Source of the DNA: Micromonospora nigra
GTDB taxonomy: Bacteria > Actinomycetota > Actinomycetes > Mycobacteriales > Micromonosporaceae
DNA length: 64,000 nucleotides
Reading direction: 5' to 3'
Assembly (NCBI RefSeq): GCF_900091585.1
Contig: NZ_FMHT01000003.1
Span: forward strand, 3,773,501-3,837,500
Under the pieces are notes generated by a model that was given only the letters and a program-made list of their open reading frames with translations, searched no databases and was not told where the DNA came from. The first letter of the stretch is position 1. Each line of letters begins with the position of its first letter. Both the position numbers and the translations under genes were made by a program. Of this stretch, positions 1 through 9,607 are shown one piece after another.

Positions 1-947
1 TCTGTTGCGTCGAGTACCTGGGCGCTGTCGTGGAACTTGAGTGCGTTCTGGGCGCTGGTGCTCCAGAAGAAGGACTCGTCGTAGAAGTACCACCATGACT
101 GGCGAGGGCTGTGGTCGGCGAGCGCTGCCTGCAGGGCTGTGTACTCGCGGTCGAGGGCGTCTTTCGACCTGTCTGCTTGGCCGTCGGCGGTGAGGGCGCG
201 CACGGCCACGTCGGCGGCGTAGGCGCGGGCGTAGGGGCTGCCGCTCTGCTCGGCCCAGGCGGCTGCGGCGACGGCGTGATCGATGCCGACTCGTGGTTGG
301 CCCTGCCAGGTTGCCAGATGGCTCATGGTGCAGAGGATGTAGGTCACCAGCTCGACTGCTCGGGCTTCGTGTGCGGCGCTGCGGGCGTCGTCGTAGAACC
401 GCTGCGCGGATCTGTAGTCGCCCATGTTGAAGCACAGCCAGCCGGTCAGTTGAGTCAGCTCGGCGTAGGCGACCACCGCTCGGTCGCGGTGCTGGCCGTC
501 GAGGGCGGCTTTGGCCTGCTGTTCGGCGATGCGCCGGTAGGCCAGTGCGCTGGGCAGGGTGGAGCTGGCCCCGAGGACGTCGCCTTGCTTGCGGAGGTTG
601 GGCATCATGGCCTCGCAATGCGCGAGCGTGGCGGGATCGAACCTTCTGGACTCGACGAGCAGCGGTACGGCGTCAGCTCGCCCGGCTGCGCTCGCCAGAT
701 CGGTCAGTGGCGTTGCCGCTGCGACCGCCAACGCTGCGGTCAGTTTGCCCAGCATGTCCCTGCGGGCCCGGGAGTGCGGTATCCGTTGCATCCACATGAC
801 GATGACCTGCGCCAACTCTCCGAAGTCGACCTCCTCGGTCAGGCCGCTCAGAGCGGTGGTGTCCGCCTGTGACGGAGCACTCGCCTCGGTGTTAGGGCGC
901 CGGCCGAGCAGGTCGCGAAGCAGGATCTCCGCTCCGCTCGGCACCAC
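1..947 (-). CDS. TPR-type regulator-like protein, C-terminal part, partial at window edge and lacking an HTH
   Basis: The minus strand has an uninterrupted frame that runs off the left edge, so the stop codon lies outside the window. The protein is rich in paired helices of tetratricopeptide type (for example AYAELTQLTGWLCFNMGD and ARAVELVTYILCTMSHLA), as in the C-terminal part of actinomycete XRE-type regulators, which normally begin with a helix-turn-helix. Here only about 60 residues precede the RARRDMLGKL segment and none forms a recognisable HTH. The start was placed at a GTG pair at 942-947 without a good ribosome binding site; the frame stays open further upstream into hsdS, so the true 5' end is uncertain. 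Its head meets the 3' remnant of a plus-strand gene, which suggests one rearrangement cut both. DNA binding is unlikely if the HTH is really missing. Confidence 0.6.
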   Translation of the reverse strand, partial: MVPSGAEILLRDLLGRRPNTEASAPSQADTTALSGLTEEVDFGELAQVIVMWMQRIPHSRARRDMLGKLTAALAVAAATPLTDLASAAGRADAVPLLVESRRFDPATLAHCEAMMPNLRKQGDVLGASSTLPSALAYRRIAEQQAKAALDGQHRDRAVVAYAELTQLTGWLCFNMGDYRSAQRFYDDARSAAHEARAVELVTYILCTMSHLATWQGQPRVGIDHAVAAAAWAEQSGSPYARAYAADVAVRALTADGQADRSKDALDREYTALQAALADHSPRQSWWYFYDESFFWSTSAQNALKFHDSAQVLDAT

Positions 948-954
948 CGCAGAT

Positions 955-1050
955 GTGCCTACTCTCGTCGGAATGCTACGTGAGCTGTCTCTGCGGCAGC
1001 GCGCATCGGATGAGCGCGTTCTGCAGCTCTTGGGAGGTTTGGCGAAATGA
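955..1050 (+). pseudogene. 3' remnant of a gene that was coupled to hsdS
   Basis: A plus frame ending [10 protein letters not shown] stops inside the hsdS start (ATGA overlap). The last 31 residues are a charged helix (LRELSLRQRASDERVLQLL) and look like genuine coding sequence, whereas further upstream the same frame is only the shadow of the minus-strand TPR gene. The overlap is the usual sign of translational coupling, so this is probably the tail of the gene that once preceded hsdS, normally hsdM or a small helper. A GTG at 955 could in principle start a 31-residue peptide. The parent family cannot be named from so short a piece. Confidence 0.4.
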
Positions 1051-2264
1051 TTGGGTGGCGCGACACGGTGCTCGGTGATGAGATCGAGCTGGCTTACGGC
1101 AAAGCGCTTCCCGCTCACTCCCGCCGGCCTGGAAACTATGGCGTCTACGGATCGAACGGGCAGGTTGGTGTACACGACGAACCCCTCATCAAGGGCCCGG
1201 GCATCGTGGTGGGGCGCAAGGGCTCGGTCGGTGCCCTCGCATACACGGTGGAGCCATTCTGGCCCATAGACACGACCTACTACGTCGTTGACAAGGGTGA
1301 TCACAACTGGCGCTACCTTTACTACCTGTTGGGTAGTTGCGGGCTGACGGGCTTGAATAGCCACAGTGCTGTACCGGGACTGAACCGTGAAGATGTCTAC
1401 TCAATCGCTGTCCGGATCCCGCCGCGCGATGTACAGGACGATATTGCACGAGTGCTGGACTGTGTGTCGGACGCCATTGAGCTCGAGCGTATAGCTCTGA
1501 GCAATGGCGAGGAACTGCTTCGAGCTGTGGCTGGCGAACTTTTCACCCGGGGCCTGCGTGGCGAGCCGGTCAAGGAGACCGCTCTCGGGCCATTGCCAGA
1601 GAGCTGGTCTGTCGTCGATTTTGCTGACGTTCGCGAGTGGCTCCAGTATGGGACATCGGTCCATTGCACGCTCGAAGAGCGTGGCTACCCGGTGCTTCGC
1701 ATTCCGAATATCAAGACCGGTCATGTCGATCCATCTGAGTTAAAGTACGCCGATCTGCGCGAAGTCGACGCTGTGCGTTACCTCCTGAGGCAGGGCGACC
1801 TGCTTTTCATCCGCACCAACGGCGTGCTGGAGCGTCTTGGTGCTTGCGCGGTGTACCAGGATGAGCCGGCTGAAGCTCTTTTCGCCTCCTACCTAATTCG
1901 CGCTCGCCTCAAGGATTTTGTCGACCCGCGGTACGTGGCCTACTTCTATGGCTCCCCTGTGGGGTCGGCCATGGTTGCTGGCAGGGCGACGCCGGCGGCC
2001 GACGGAAAGTACAACCTCAATACCGGCACTATCGATGGTCTGCGGCTCCCGCTTCCGCCGACCAAGGAAGAGCAAGAGGAGATCGTGAGCGTCTTTGAGT
2101 CCGTTGATCACAAGATCAACCTGCACCGCAGTCGCCTGCGGGTCCTGGAGGAGCTGCTGTTGGTGATGACCCGTCAGATGGTGTTCGAAGAGGTCAGTCT
2201 CGGTGAGCTTGACCTAAGCGTCCTTCCGGCCATGGAAGTCAAGCTTGAGGAGGCGACCGTATGA
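1047..2264 (+). CDS. hsdS: Type I restriction-modification specificity subunit
   Basis: The 405-residue product has the two-half layout of HsdS: a first target-recognition domain (about residues 5-125, with [20 protein letters not shown]), a helical spacer ([21 protein letters not shown]), a second TRD (about 185-340, with [20 protein letters not shown]) and a closing helix ([20 protein letters not shown]). HsdS sets the DNA target of the methylase and nuclease complex. The ATG overlaps the preceding frame by ATGA and has GGGAGG about 10 bases upstream. Its own stop overlaps the hsdR start by ATGA, so the genes are one operon. The partner HsdM is not encoded next to it in this window, which is abnormal for the family. 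Confidence 0.93.
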   Translation: MIGWRDTVLGDEIELAYGKALPAHSRRPGNYGVYGSNGQVGVHDEPLIKGPGIVVGRKGSVGALAYTVEPFWPIDTTYYVVDKGDHNWRYLYYLLGSCGLTGLNSHSAVPGLNREDVYSIAVRIPPRDVQDDIARVLDCVSDAIELERIALSNGEELLRAVAGELFTRGLRGEPVKETALGPLPESWSVVDFADVREWLQYGTSVHCTLEERGYPVLRIPNIKTGHVDPSELKYADLREVDAVRYLLRQGDLLFIRTNGVLERLGACAVYQDEPAEALFASYLIRARLKDFVDPRYVAYFYGSPVGSAMVAGRATPAADGKYNLNTGTIDGLRLPLPPTKEEQEEIVSVFESVDHKINLHRSRLRVLEELLLVMTRQMVFEEVSLGELDLSVLPAMEVKLEEATV

Positions 2265-5197
2265 CCGTGCTCAAGATCAGCGAGGCGTACACCGCGCAGT
2301 TCCCGATGGTCGCCCATGCCGAGGAGGTCGGCTGGACGCCACTTTCGCCAGTCGACGCCGAGGTGTTCCGGCGTGGGCGCGAGACGATGCTCTTGACCTC
2401 GGTGCTCGAAGACAAGCTGCAGGCGTTCAACCCGTGGCTGACTTCCGACCAGGCGCGGGCCATCGTGGAGACTATCGAGGCGTTGCCGCCGACCATCGAG
2501 GGAAACTGGGAAATTCTGCGCTGGATGCGCGGCGAGCACAAGTGGTACGACGAAGGCGAGAAGCGCAACCGCTCCGTCCAGCTCGTTGACTTCAACACCC
2601 CAGACAACAACGAACTCCAGATCACCTGGGAGTGGAAGATCGAGCCAGTGGCCCGCAAGGGAAATCGCGCTGACGTCATCTTCTTGGTCAACGGTCTGCC
2701 GGTGACCATCGTGGAGCACAAGAACCCGACCTCAGGCGACGCTCTGACGCGCGGCATCACGCAGCTGCGGCGGTACGAGAAGGAGACGCCCGAGCTCATC
2801 GCCCAAACCCAGCTCTACAACGTGACCCACATGCTGGGGTACTGGTACGGCGTCACCTGGAACGTCTCTCGGCGCTTTGTCTTCAAGTGGAAGTACACCG
2901 AGGACGAGTCCTACAAGAGCGCTACCCAGGCGTTCTTCGAGCCGCACGCCTTTTTGCGTACCCTGAAGGACTGGATCCTCTTCTATGTGGAGGACTCCGA
3001 GACTCGCAAGTCGGTCCTACGCGAACACCAGCGCAAGGCCGTCGACAAGATCGTCGCTCGCTGCTCTGACCCCGAGAAGAACCGTGGCCTGATTTGGCAC
3101 ACACAGGGCTCGGGTAAGACCTTCACACTGCTGACCGCAGCCCGTCAGATCCTCGAAGACAAAGCGAGCTTCGACAACGCCACAGTCATCCTAGTCGTTG
3201 ACCGCAACGAGCTGGAGGGCCAGCTCAAGGGCTGGGTCGACCGTCTACTCGGCGAGATGCAGGCCGCCGACATTAACGTCGAGCGGGCGGAGAGTAAGGC
3301 CGACCTCCAGCGCATCTTCGACTCCGACCGGCGCGGCTTGATCGTGTCGATGATCCATAAGTTCGAGAGAATTAAGGCCAACTCTTCGCTGCGGGACAAC
3401 ATCTTCGTCTTCGTCGACGAGGCCCACCGATCGATCGCTGCTGACCTCGGCACCTATCTCATGGCCGCAGTCCCGAACGCCACGATCGTCGGCTTCACTG
3501 GTACCCCGATCGGTGACTCCCAGGCAGGGTCGGGCTCGTTCAAGATCTTCGGCCGCGACGACGAGGACGGGTATCTCGACAAGTACTCGATCATCGAGTC
3601 GATCGAGGACGAGACCACCCTCCCGATCCGCTACAAACTCGCGCCGTCGAGCATGCGGCTTCCGGTCAAGGACCTCGAAGAGCAGTTTTACGCCCTGGCC
3701 GGGGAAGAGGACGTCACTGACGTCGATGAGCTCAACCGGGTGCTGGAGCGGGCAGTCAACCTGCGGGCGTTCCTCGGGGCGGTAGACCGGGTCGACCAGG
3801 TCGCTCAGTTCGTTGCCGGTCACTTCAAGGAGAACGTCCTGCCGCTTGGCTACAAGGCGTTCGTGGTGGCGGTCGACCGGGAGACCTGCGCCAAGTACAA
3901 GCGGGCGCTCGATCAGTACTTGCCACCGGAGTGGTCGGAGGTCGTCTACTCGAAGAACGTCAATGACGTCGTCGACCGTCCTGCCGTGGCTGACCTCCAG
4001 CTCTCCGAGACCCGCGAGCAGGAGGTCCGCAAGCTCTTCAAGAAGGCAGACCAGGAGCCCAAGATCCTGATCGTTACCGACAAGCTCCTGACCGGCTACG
4101 ACGCCCCGGTGCTATACGCCATGTACCTGGACAAGCCGATGCGCAACCACGTGCTGCTGCAGTCGCTGGCCCGGGTGAACCGCCCATACATTGACGGCGA
4201 GAACGTTAGCAAGAAGGTCGGGCTGGTCGTCGACTTCGTCAGCGTGCTGGAGGACATGAAGAAGGCACTGACCCTCGATGCAGGGGCGATCAAGGGTGCG
4301 CTGGAAGACCTCGACATCCTCATGGTTGACCTGCATCAGAAGATCACAGCGGCTGCAGGAGAGTACCTCCGGGCCGACGGCGCCAAGACGCCCGATGCCC
4401 AACTGGAGGCCGCAGTCTTCGGTCGGTTTATCGACCCGGCCGCCCGGAAGGTCTTTTACGACGCCTATAAGGACATCGAGGCTCTCTGGGAGATCCTGTC
4501 GCCGGACCCGGGCTTGCGCGACCACATCCAGACCTTCAAGGATCTGTCCAAGCTCTACGCCGCTGTCCGGGCCAACTACTCGGAGTCGGGGAGCTTCCTC
4601 GGCGACTTGGAGCACAAGACCCGCAAGCTTATTGAGGACAGCGCTACCCAGGAAGGACTCGGCCGTTTCTCCAAGGTTGTGGACTTCGACGTCGAGACGC
4701 TGGAGCAGCTTAAGGGCGACGACGGTCCGGACGAGGGCAAGGCCTACAACCTACTTCGCGGCCTCCGGAAGGAGATGGAGGAGGATCCGGCCGGCGCCGT
4801 GGTGCTCCAGAGCATCAAGGATCGGGCCGACCGCGTCATGCGGAATCTTGAGGACCGCAAAATCAACGGTATCGCTGCCATGGTAGAACTCGAAGCTTTG
4901 GCTAAGGAGAAGGCGAAGGCCAGGCAGAAGGCGAAGGACAGCGGTCTCTCGGACGTCGGCTTTGCCATTTACTGGGTTATTAGCCAGGGCAGCGCCGCCG
5001 TGGCTGCAGCCTTCGACAGCATGGCCGCCTCACGGGAGATCGAGACAATGCTCGCCAAATTTCCGAGCTGGCGCGAGAACCCGGACGAGAGACGCCGTCT
5101 GCGAGCCAGTCTCTACAAGCCGCTGCTGACGCTCAACAAGGATGAACGCGCTGCCGTCATCGAGCGGATTGTGCTTGTGCTGGAGCAGGCGGCGTGA
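2261..5197 (+). CDS. hsdR: Type I restriction enzyme, motor and nuclease subunit
   Basis: The 978-residue protein is a full-length HsdR. An N-terminal PD-(D/E)xK nuclease is visible around D138 and E152-H-K154 ([13 protein letters not shown]). Superfamily 2 translocase motifs follow: Walker A GSGKT at 283-287, DEAH at 386-389, VGFTGTP about 410, then a second RecA domain with [17 protein letters not shown] and QSLARVNRP near 610-640. In a type I complex it cuts DNA after ATP-driven translocation and needs HsdM and HsdS. Start and stop both overlap the neighbours (ATGA with hsdS, GTGA with the metallopeptidase gene), so expression is coupled. No frameshift or missing motif was seen. Without an M subunit in the same operon, activity depends on a methylase encoded elsewhere. 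Confidence 0.95.
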   Translation: MTVLKISEAYTAQFPMVAHAEEVGWTPLSPVDAEVFRRGRETMLLTSVLEDKLQAFNPWLTSDQARAIVETIEALPPTIEGNWEILRWMRGEHKWYDEGEKRNRSVQLVDFNTPDNNELQITWEWKIEPVARKGNRADVIFLVNGLPVTIVEHKNPTSGDALTRGITQLRRYEKETPELIAQTQLYNVTHMLGYWYGVTWNVSRRFVFKWKYTEDESYKSATQAFFEPHAFLRTLKDWILFYVEDSETRKSVLREHQRKAVDKIVARCSDPEKNRGLIWHTQGSGKTFTLLTAARQILEDKASFDNATVILVVDRNELEGQLKGWVDRLLGEMQAADINVERAESKADLQRIFDSDRRGLIVSMIHKFERIKANSSLRDNIFVFVDEAHRSIAADLGTYLMAAVPNATIVGFTGTPIGDSQAGSGSFKIFGRDDEDGYLDKYSIIESIEDETTLPIRYKLAPSSMRLPVKDLEEQFYALAGEEDVTDVDELNRVLERAVNLRAFLGAVDRVDQVAQFVAGHFKENVLPLGYKAFVVAVDRETCAKYKRALDQYLPPEWSEVVYSKNVNDVVDRPAVADLQLSETREQEVRKLFKKADQEPKILIVTDKLLTGYDAPVLYAMYLDKPMRNHVLLQSLARVNRPYIDGENVSKKVGLVVDFVSVLEDMKKALTLDAGAIKGALEDLDILMVDLHQKITAAAGEYLRADGAKTPDAQLEAAVFGRFIDPAARKVFYDAYKDIEALWEILSPDPGLRDHIQTFKDLSKLYAAVRANYSESGSFLGDLEHKTRKLIEDSATQEGLGRFSKVVDFDVETLEQLKGDDGPDEGKAYNLLRGLRKEMEEDPAGAVVLQSIKDRADRVMRNLEDRKINGIAAMVELEALAKEKAKARQKAKDSGLSDVGFAIYWVISQGSAAVAAAFDSMAASREIETMLAKFPSWRENPDERRRLRASLYKPLLTLNKDERAAVIERIVLVLEQAA

Positions 5198-5550
5198 GGA
5201 TGGCGCACATGTCGCTTTACCCTGAGCAGCAGCTCCGCCGGCGCGCCATGGGCTGGGCGGTCAAACTCAAGGTAAATCCTGAGCAGGTCCAGATCAAGCG
5301 GCTGCCAGGTAAGTGGGGTTCGTGTGCGCCCGGCGGCGTTGTGGCATTCGCCGATGACCTCGCGACCGAGCCTGAAGACTTTCAGGACTACGTCATCGTT
5401 CACGAGCTGCTGCACCTTCGCTACCGCGACCACGGCAAGCAGTTCAAGGCCATGATGACCGCACTGGTGCCGAACTGGCGCGAGCTGGAGCGGCGAAGCC
5501 AGCACACAACAGAGAGCGCCGGCCAGCGTCGGCAAGAGAAGGAAGACTGA
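5194..5550 (+). CDS. YgjP-like (DUF45) zinc metallopeptidase-fold protein
   Basis: The 118-residue protein carries HELLH followed by [12 protein letters not shown], the HExxH plus downstream histidine pattern of the YgjP/DUF45 family, with a typical upstream segment [15 protein letters not shown]. Such proteins are common as the last gene of type I restriction operons, but their role there is unknown. The GTG start overlaps the hsdR stop (GTGA); an ATG six bases later is an alternative. It is shorter than stand-alone YgjP proteins because it begins just before the conserved core. A hairpin terminator lies about 75 bases downstream, so this is the end of the hsd operon. Confidence 0.85.
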   Translation: MRMAHMSLYPEQQLRRRAMGWAVKLKVNPEQVQIKRLPGKWGSCAPGGVVAFADDLATEPEDFQDYVIVHELLHLRYRDHGKQFKAMMTALVPNWRELERRSQHTTESAGQRRQEKED

Positions 5551-5622
5551 CAGGGGGCTCAAGGAGAGCCGGAAGCTGGGTTGGTGCCGACACCCCCCCG
5601 GTTGCTCCTCGTTACCTTCTCA

Positions 5623-5646
5623 ATCAGTCCCCAGCCGGGGACTGAT
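5623..5646 (+). terminator. Hairpin terminator of the hsd operon
   Basis: ATCAGTCCCC and GGGGACTGAT form a perfect 10-bp stem with an AGCC loop, about 75 bases after the last hsd-operon stop. There is no T tract, as is usual in actinomycetes. Confidence 0.55.
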
Positions 5647-5761
5647 CGGTCGCCCGGCCCGGTATGACTTACTGCCCCTGTCGTACGCATGATCCGGGGG
5701 TGTCGTCGCCGGGTCGGGTGGCGTCGGCGGACCGCTGATAGGGACCGGGCCGCCCCGATCC

Positions 5762-5890
5762 ACCCCCGCCCTGGAACGGGTCATCGGCCCGAAAGTGCCG
5801 CACAAGGCTGTCCTGGAGCTGCTGTCGCGCTGCGGCGGACCAGCAGGGCTACGTAAGGCCGGCCGCCGCATCCTGCTATCCATCGCCCCA
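5762..5890 (+). pseudogene. IS110-family transposase fragment
   Basis: A plus-strand frame reads TPALERVIGPKVPHKAVLEL and then LLSRCGGPAGLRKAGRR. This matches the segment of IS110-type DEDD transposases that lies between the RuvC-like and Transposase_20 domains (pattern ALERVLG..hpaVLeLLsR.g.p.gLRkAGR). The frame has no plausible start and ends at a stop about 10 codons later, so only about 45 residues of a roughly 400-residue enzyme remain. It marks past insertion-sequence activity in the island. The assignment rests on remembered family pattern, not on a search. Confidence 0.5.
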
Positions 5891-5960
5891 CCAGCGAGCG
5901 CTGCTGTGTTAACACTCTGAGTGTTAACAGGTGGGCGCTTCTTGCGACGTCGCTCGCTGG
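5891..5960. repeat. Nested inverted repeat between the IS fragment and the methyltransferase gene
   Basis: An outer pair CCAGCGAGCG (5891-5900) and CGCTCGCTGG (5951-5960) encloses an inner, perfect 11-bp pair TGTTAACACTC (5907-5917) and GAGTGTTAACA (5919-5929) around one base. The two pairs are not concentric. The inner arms contain HpaI-type GTTAAC and are AT-rich against a GC-rich background. It could be a transcript hairpin, an operator or a relic of a mobile-element end. Confidence 0.6.
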
Positions 5961-6108
5961 CATATCGCCAGTACAGGGGGCTGTGAAGTGCTTGCAATCG
6001 CAGAGTGATCATCGCTTCCCGCCAGTGCATATGGTAGTGCTCATCGTTGCGCGCGGCTGTAGCGCGTTCTAGCTTCTTCCTCGTCCACTGTGGCGAGTTG
6101 GAGGAACG

Positions 6109-8235
6109 ATGCAACGGATTACGCGTGCGGAGATCGCTCGGTTGGCCGGAGTCAGCCGGGCGTCGGTAACTCAGTGGGGCAAGCGGCACGCCGATTTTCC
6201 CCGCCCAGGCGACGACAAGCGATTCGCGCTCGCCGACGTTCTGAGATGGCTGGAATCACGGCAGGCGGTCACCCGGACCCGGGACGCTGGTACCCGAGTC
6301 GACAGGTACGCCGATCGAGTCCGGCGCAACCTCGCCGCCGCCGCGCCGGTCGAACCGCCCAACTTGCAGCTGCCCGGTGACGGCCGGACAGCCCAAGCCG
6401 ACAACCTCACGCTGCGCCTGGCACTGATCCTTCTACGTACTCGAGACCCGCAGGCCTGGGCCGAGGTGGACCGGTTGATTCCCCCGGACCTCACCGCCGT
6501 CGGTGCCCGATGGCTGCTCAAGCAAATCGCCGCGGCCGTCGCGCGGACCGCCCGGCGCGACGGCGTACGCCCGGAGGTCTTCGCTGCCCTGCAACGGCTG
6601 GCACCGGAGCGGGTCTCGCAGGTCCGGGGAATCATGGCTCGCTGCGCCGGGCTTGGCGCAGCGGATGTGCAAGCAATAGCCGATGAGTACGAGACCGCGC
6701 TGCCTTCAGGGTCCTTTCTGACACCGCGCGCGGTGGCGACCCTGCTCGCCGAGGCACTGATCGACGGCACCGCGGAGTCGATCTATGATCCCTACCTGCG
6801 TGGCGGCGAGTTGCTCGCCGCAGCGGCCGCAGCAGCGCCGAACAAGGTGAGTCTGTACGGACGCGGAGCCCAGCCCGCCGCGCTCAGCCTCTCCGGAGTC
6901 ACCCTGCTCGCCCGTGGCGAAACGGCCGACCTGCGCGCTGCGGAACAGGACTTCCCTCCGCCGGTCACCCACATCCTGGCCAACCCGCCGTTCGGCGGTG
7001 ACTCCTGGATCGACCAACTGCCCGACACTCAGTGGCGGCCATTTCCGGCACCGCCGGCACGGTCCGCGTTCCGGTGGCTGCTGCACTGTCTCCAGCGGCT
7101 GTGTAACGGAGGCCGGATCGCGATTATCATGCCGCCGACCGCCGCCACCTCGGCCAACACTCGCGAAAGCGGAATCCGCCGCCAGTTGATCGAGCAGTCC
7201 ATGGTCGAAGCCGTGATCGCACTTCCGTCCGGCCTTTACGCCGGGAGCCACATCGCCACCAGCATCTGGATCGTCCGCCACCCGCCCGGCTCAGACCAGC
7301 CGATCCTGTTCATCGACGCCACGCACCCGCGGACCCCCGACGACCGCCCTGCCACCCTCGACGAAGCCCGGCACACCGACATCCTGCAAGCCTGGCGGTC
7401 GTTCCTCATCGACCGCGACGCCCGCCGATCCCACCCAGGCAGCGAACGTTTCAGCGTGGCCATCCCCAAAACCGACATCCGAACCGACACATGCTCACTC
7501 AACCCCGCCGAGTACGTGCGCCGCCGGATCGAATCGCCACCCGCCGGCCGCCACGACACCCGCACCGACCTCCACCAGCTCTACCAGCGCTCCTTCGACT
7601 GCCAGCTCGCCGCTGACGAAGCAACCGCGTTGCTGTCCGAGCCGTCCGGCGCCCGAACGGTCAATATCGGTGAGTACTGCGCGGTGAAGACCGGCTATTC
7701 GTACTCCCGCCTACCGGCCAAGGACCGTTCCGACCACGGGGTCCCCATCGTTCTGCCCCGGCACCTACGCGACGGCCGGATCGTGGCTGACGACCCGCCG
7801 TACGCCCCGCACCACCTCGCCGCAAGCCTGGTCGACTACGAGGTGCGTACCGGTGACGTGCTCTGCGTGCGAACCGGGGCGCTCACCCCGCCCGCCCTCG
7901 CTCGGCCCGCCGACGACGGCCGCCTGGTCAGCACCAACCTGCTCCGACTACGGGTCCACGACACTGACGTCCTTGACCCCTACTTCCTCTACGCCTACCT
8001 GCGGTTGGTCACCCAAACCAAGATGACGACGTTCGCACGTTCCACCGCGACCGCGTACGTTGCTGCCGCACACATCGCGCAGACGAAGATCCCTCTGCCG
8101 CCGCCGCACCAACAGCAGGCCATCGTCGCAGCCCTACGCGCCCTCGACGACGAGGTGACCGCCGCGCGGGCACTGGCCGTCGAAGCCACATCCGCCCGGG
8201 ATGCGATCAACCGCAGGCTTCTCGGTGGTGCGTGA
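6109..8235 (+). CDS. HTH-N6-adenine methyltransferase-TRD fusion (type I M/S-like)
   Basis: The 708-residue protein has three parts. Residues 1-50 form an excisionase/MerR-like helix-turn-helix (RAEIARLAGVSRASVTQWGK). Residues about 195-480 resemble the HsdM catalytic domain, with motif IV NPPFGG (about 295) and a modified motif I, DPYLRGGELL, where DPACGSG is usual. Residues about 510-705 resemble an HsdS half with one target-recognition domain and a closing helix (PPPHQQQAIVAALRALDDE). Such fusions are known in actinomycetes without a dedicated nuclease; they may be solitary methylases or DNA-sensing regulators. The ATG has GGAGGAACG just upstream. The stop overlaps the next start by ATGA, tying it to the small membrane protein. 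Whether it also serves the nearby hsdR is open. Confidence 0.85.
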   Translation: MQRITRAEIARLAGVSRASVTQWGKRHADFPRPGDDKRFALADVLRWLESRQAVTRTRDAGTRVDRYADRVRRNLAAAAPVEPPNLQLPGDGRTAQADNLTLRLALILLRTRDPQAWAEVDRLIPPDLTAVGARWLLKQIAAAVARTARRDGVRPEVFAALQRLAPERVSQVRGIMARCAGLGAADVQAIADEYETALPSGSFLTPRAVATLLAEALIDGTAESIYDPYLRGGELLAAAAAAAPNKVSLYGRGAQPAALSLSGVTLLARGETADLRAAEQDFPPPVTHILANPPFGGDSWIDQLPDTQWRPFPAPPARSAFRWLLHCLQRLCNGGRIAIIMPPTAATSANTRESGIRRQLIEQSMVEAVIALPSGLYAGSHIATSIWIVRHPPGSDQPILFIDATHPRTPDDRPATLDEARHTDILQAWRSFLIDRDARRSHPGSERFSVAIPKTDIRTDTCSLNPAEYVRRRIESPPAGRHDTRTDLHQLYQRSFDCQLAADEATALLSEPSGARTVNIGEYCAVKTGYSYSRLPAKDRSDHGVPIVLPRHLRDGRIVADDPPYAPHHLAASLVDYEVRTGDVLCVRTGALTPPALARPADDGRLVSTNLLRLRVHDTDVLDPYFLYAYLRLVTQTKMTTFARSTATAYVAAAHIAQTKIPLPPPHQQQAIVAALRALDDEVTAARALAVEATSARDAINRRLLGGA

Positions 8236-8552
8236 TGACCGCACGTCCCCGACGCGCCGCCACGCAGCCTGAACCTCCGCGCGCCCGCCGTGTCCCCGCT
8301 AACCGAGAACCTCGGTCCCGAGATCGGGCTACCCATCAGTCCGGAAAGGTTCAGCCGTTGAACGCGTCCACTCGGCCCCTCTGGTTGGCCGTCATGATCC
8401 TTGTCAGTCTGATGGCCGGTGTCGCCGCGGGCGTGATTGCCTGGATCGGCAACCTCACCCCCCAAGCTGCGATCTTGGTGGGTGGCAGCACCTTCGGCGG
8501 CAGCGTCCTGCTCCTACTGGCCATGGCCGGTTTCCTCACGGCCGGATCCTGA
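8232..8552 (+). CDS. Small two-helix membrane protein coupled to the methyltransferase
   Basis: The 106-residue product has a basic, Arg/Pro-rich N-terminal half (about 45 residues) and two hydrophobic helices, LWLAVMILVSLMAGVAAGVI and AAILVGGSTFGGSVLLLLAM. No family is recognised. The start overlaps the methyltransferase stop by ATGA, so it is translated with it. It faces the CBASS effector gene tail to tail. The length and topology recall small membrane partners of defence systems, but this is inference only. The long basic N-terminus may be overextended; no better start with a ribosome site was found. Confidence 0.6.
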   Translation: MMTARPRRAATQPEPPRARRVPANREPRSRDRATHQSGKVQPLNASTRPLWLAVMILVSLMAGVAAGVIAWIGNLTPQAAILVGGSTFGGSVLLLLAMAGFLTAGS

Positions 8553-8668
8553 CTCTTGGCCCGGCGGGTACGCGCAGCTCGAACGAGAGCGGTCGGCGTA
8601 ACGGTCACACGCTGGCGGCCGACATCGTGTGTGAGAGGTCGCAGCGCCGAGGAACCTCAGTGGACCCC

Positions 8669-9607
8669 TCAGTCGGGTGCCTGCCCTGCGTGGCTTCCGT
8701 TTAGTAACGCTGCGGTTCCAGCTCTGGTGTTGGCTTCCGATCTAGCTCTGCGAAGCTTGTAGAACAGGTTCGGCACGCGAGGTCCGTTACGGCGGAGTAG
8801 AAAAGCGGCGTCCTGGACCTCTCGACAGTTGCTGATGGCGAGTGTGTCGGGCTGGGTGACGTATGCCTGCCAGAGGTCGTCGATCTTGTGTTCGGCCTGT
8901 TGGCGCGCGTTGGCGTGTTGCCAGTGCTGTCGGGCGAGTTCGATGGTGTCGAGGAAGGCCGGGGCACTGGGCAGGAAGATTTTGATCAGGTAGTCGGCGA
9001 GGCTCAGGTCGCGTACGAGGGCGATGACGAGGCCGATGATGAACCAGATCACGCCGGTGGTCAGGATGGTGGCGCTGTAGGCGCGGTGTTCTTGGCGGCT
9101 CCACACCATGCTTTGGCGTTGGCAGAGCAGCACGTCGGCGGGCCAGGGTGTGGTGCCTAGGTCGACGCTGTACCAGTTGCGGTATTTGGTGTCGTCGGTG
9201 ATGTGGCGGGCGGAGGCGGCCACGTCTTCGGGCGCGGGTTTGCGGCCGGCGAGGGCGGTGTTCCACGGTAGATGGAAGAGGTTGGTGTCGTAGAGTTCCT
9301 GGACTCGGGCGGCGTGGTGGGTGGCTCGTTGTTCCATTCCGGTTAGCAGGGTGCGGCCGAGGACGAGCCATCCGGCGCTGATGGCGGCGACCAGATCGGT
9401 GGTGGCCGGGATGAACAAGGAGATGAACGGGCCGACCGCGGCGAGCGCGAACGTGCCGAGGGCACGTGCGCGCCGCCATCGGTGAGCGATCTGGTAGTCG
9501 CGGCTGTAGGCGAGGAGTCGATTAAGGTGCTGTGGCTCGTCTTGGCGCTGGGTGATGCGGGCCGTGGCTCCTTCGGGTACTGGCCGGGCCGCATGGGTGC
9601 TGGTCAT
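8669..9607 (-). CDS. S-4TM family pore-forming CBASS effector
   Basis: The 312-residue protein has four hydrophobic segments in two pairs: about residues 50-88 (ALGTFALAAVGPFISLF and TTDLVAAISAGWLVLGRTLL) and about 177-220 (TTGVIWFIIGLVIALV, then a second helix). Cytoplasmic stretches lie between and after them. This is the layout of SMODS-associated 4TM (S-4TM) effectors, thought to open the inner membrane when a cyclic oligonucleotide binds. The ATG at 9607 overlaps the CD-NTase stop by ATGA; a longer reading from 9643 was rejected because it lies inside the CD-NTase gene. It is the last gene of the CBASS operon, the usual place for an effector. Which nucleotide it senses cannot be read from the sequence. 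Confidence 0.85.
   Translation of the reverse strand: MTSTHAARPVPEGATARITQRQDEPQHLNRLLAYSRDYQIAHRWRRARALGTFALAAVGPFISLFIPATTDLVAAISAGWLVLGRTLLTGMEQRATHHAARVQELYDTNLFHLPWNTALAGRKPAPEDVAASARHITDDTKYRNWYSVDLGTTPWPADVLLCQRQSMVWSRQEHRAYSATILTTGVIWFIIGLVIALVRDLSLADYLIKIFLPSAPAFLDTIELARQHWQHANARQQAEHKIDDLWQAYVTQPDTLAISNCREVQDAAFLLRRNGPRVPNLFYKLRRARSEANTRAGTAALLNGSHAGQAPD

Noticed and set aside
111..1050. Plus-strand frames of 160-250 residues before hsdS
   Set aside because: Composition is repetitive and they mirror the minus-strand TPR protein; only the last 31 residues before the hsdS start look real.
5907..5929. dif or origin site
   Set aside because: The palindrome has a one-base centre and lacks XerC/XerD arm and DnaA-box patterns.
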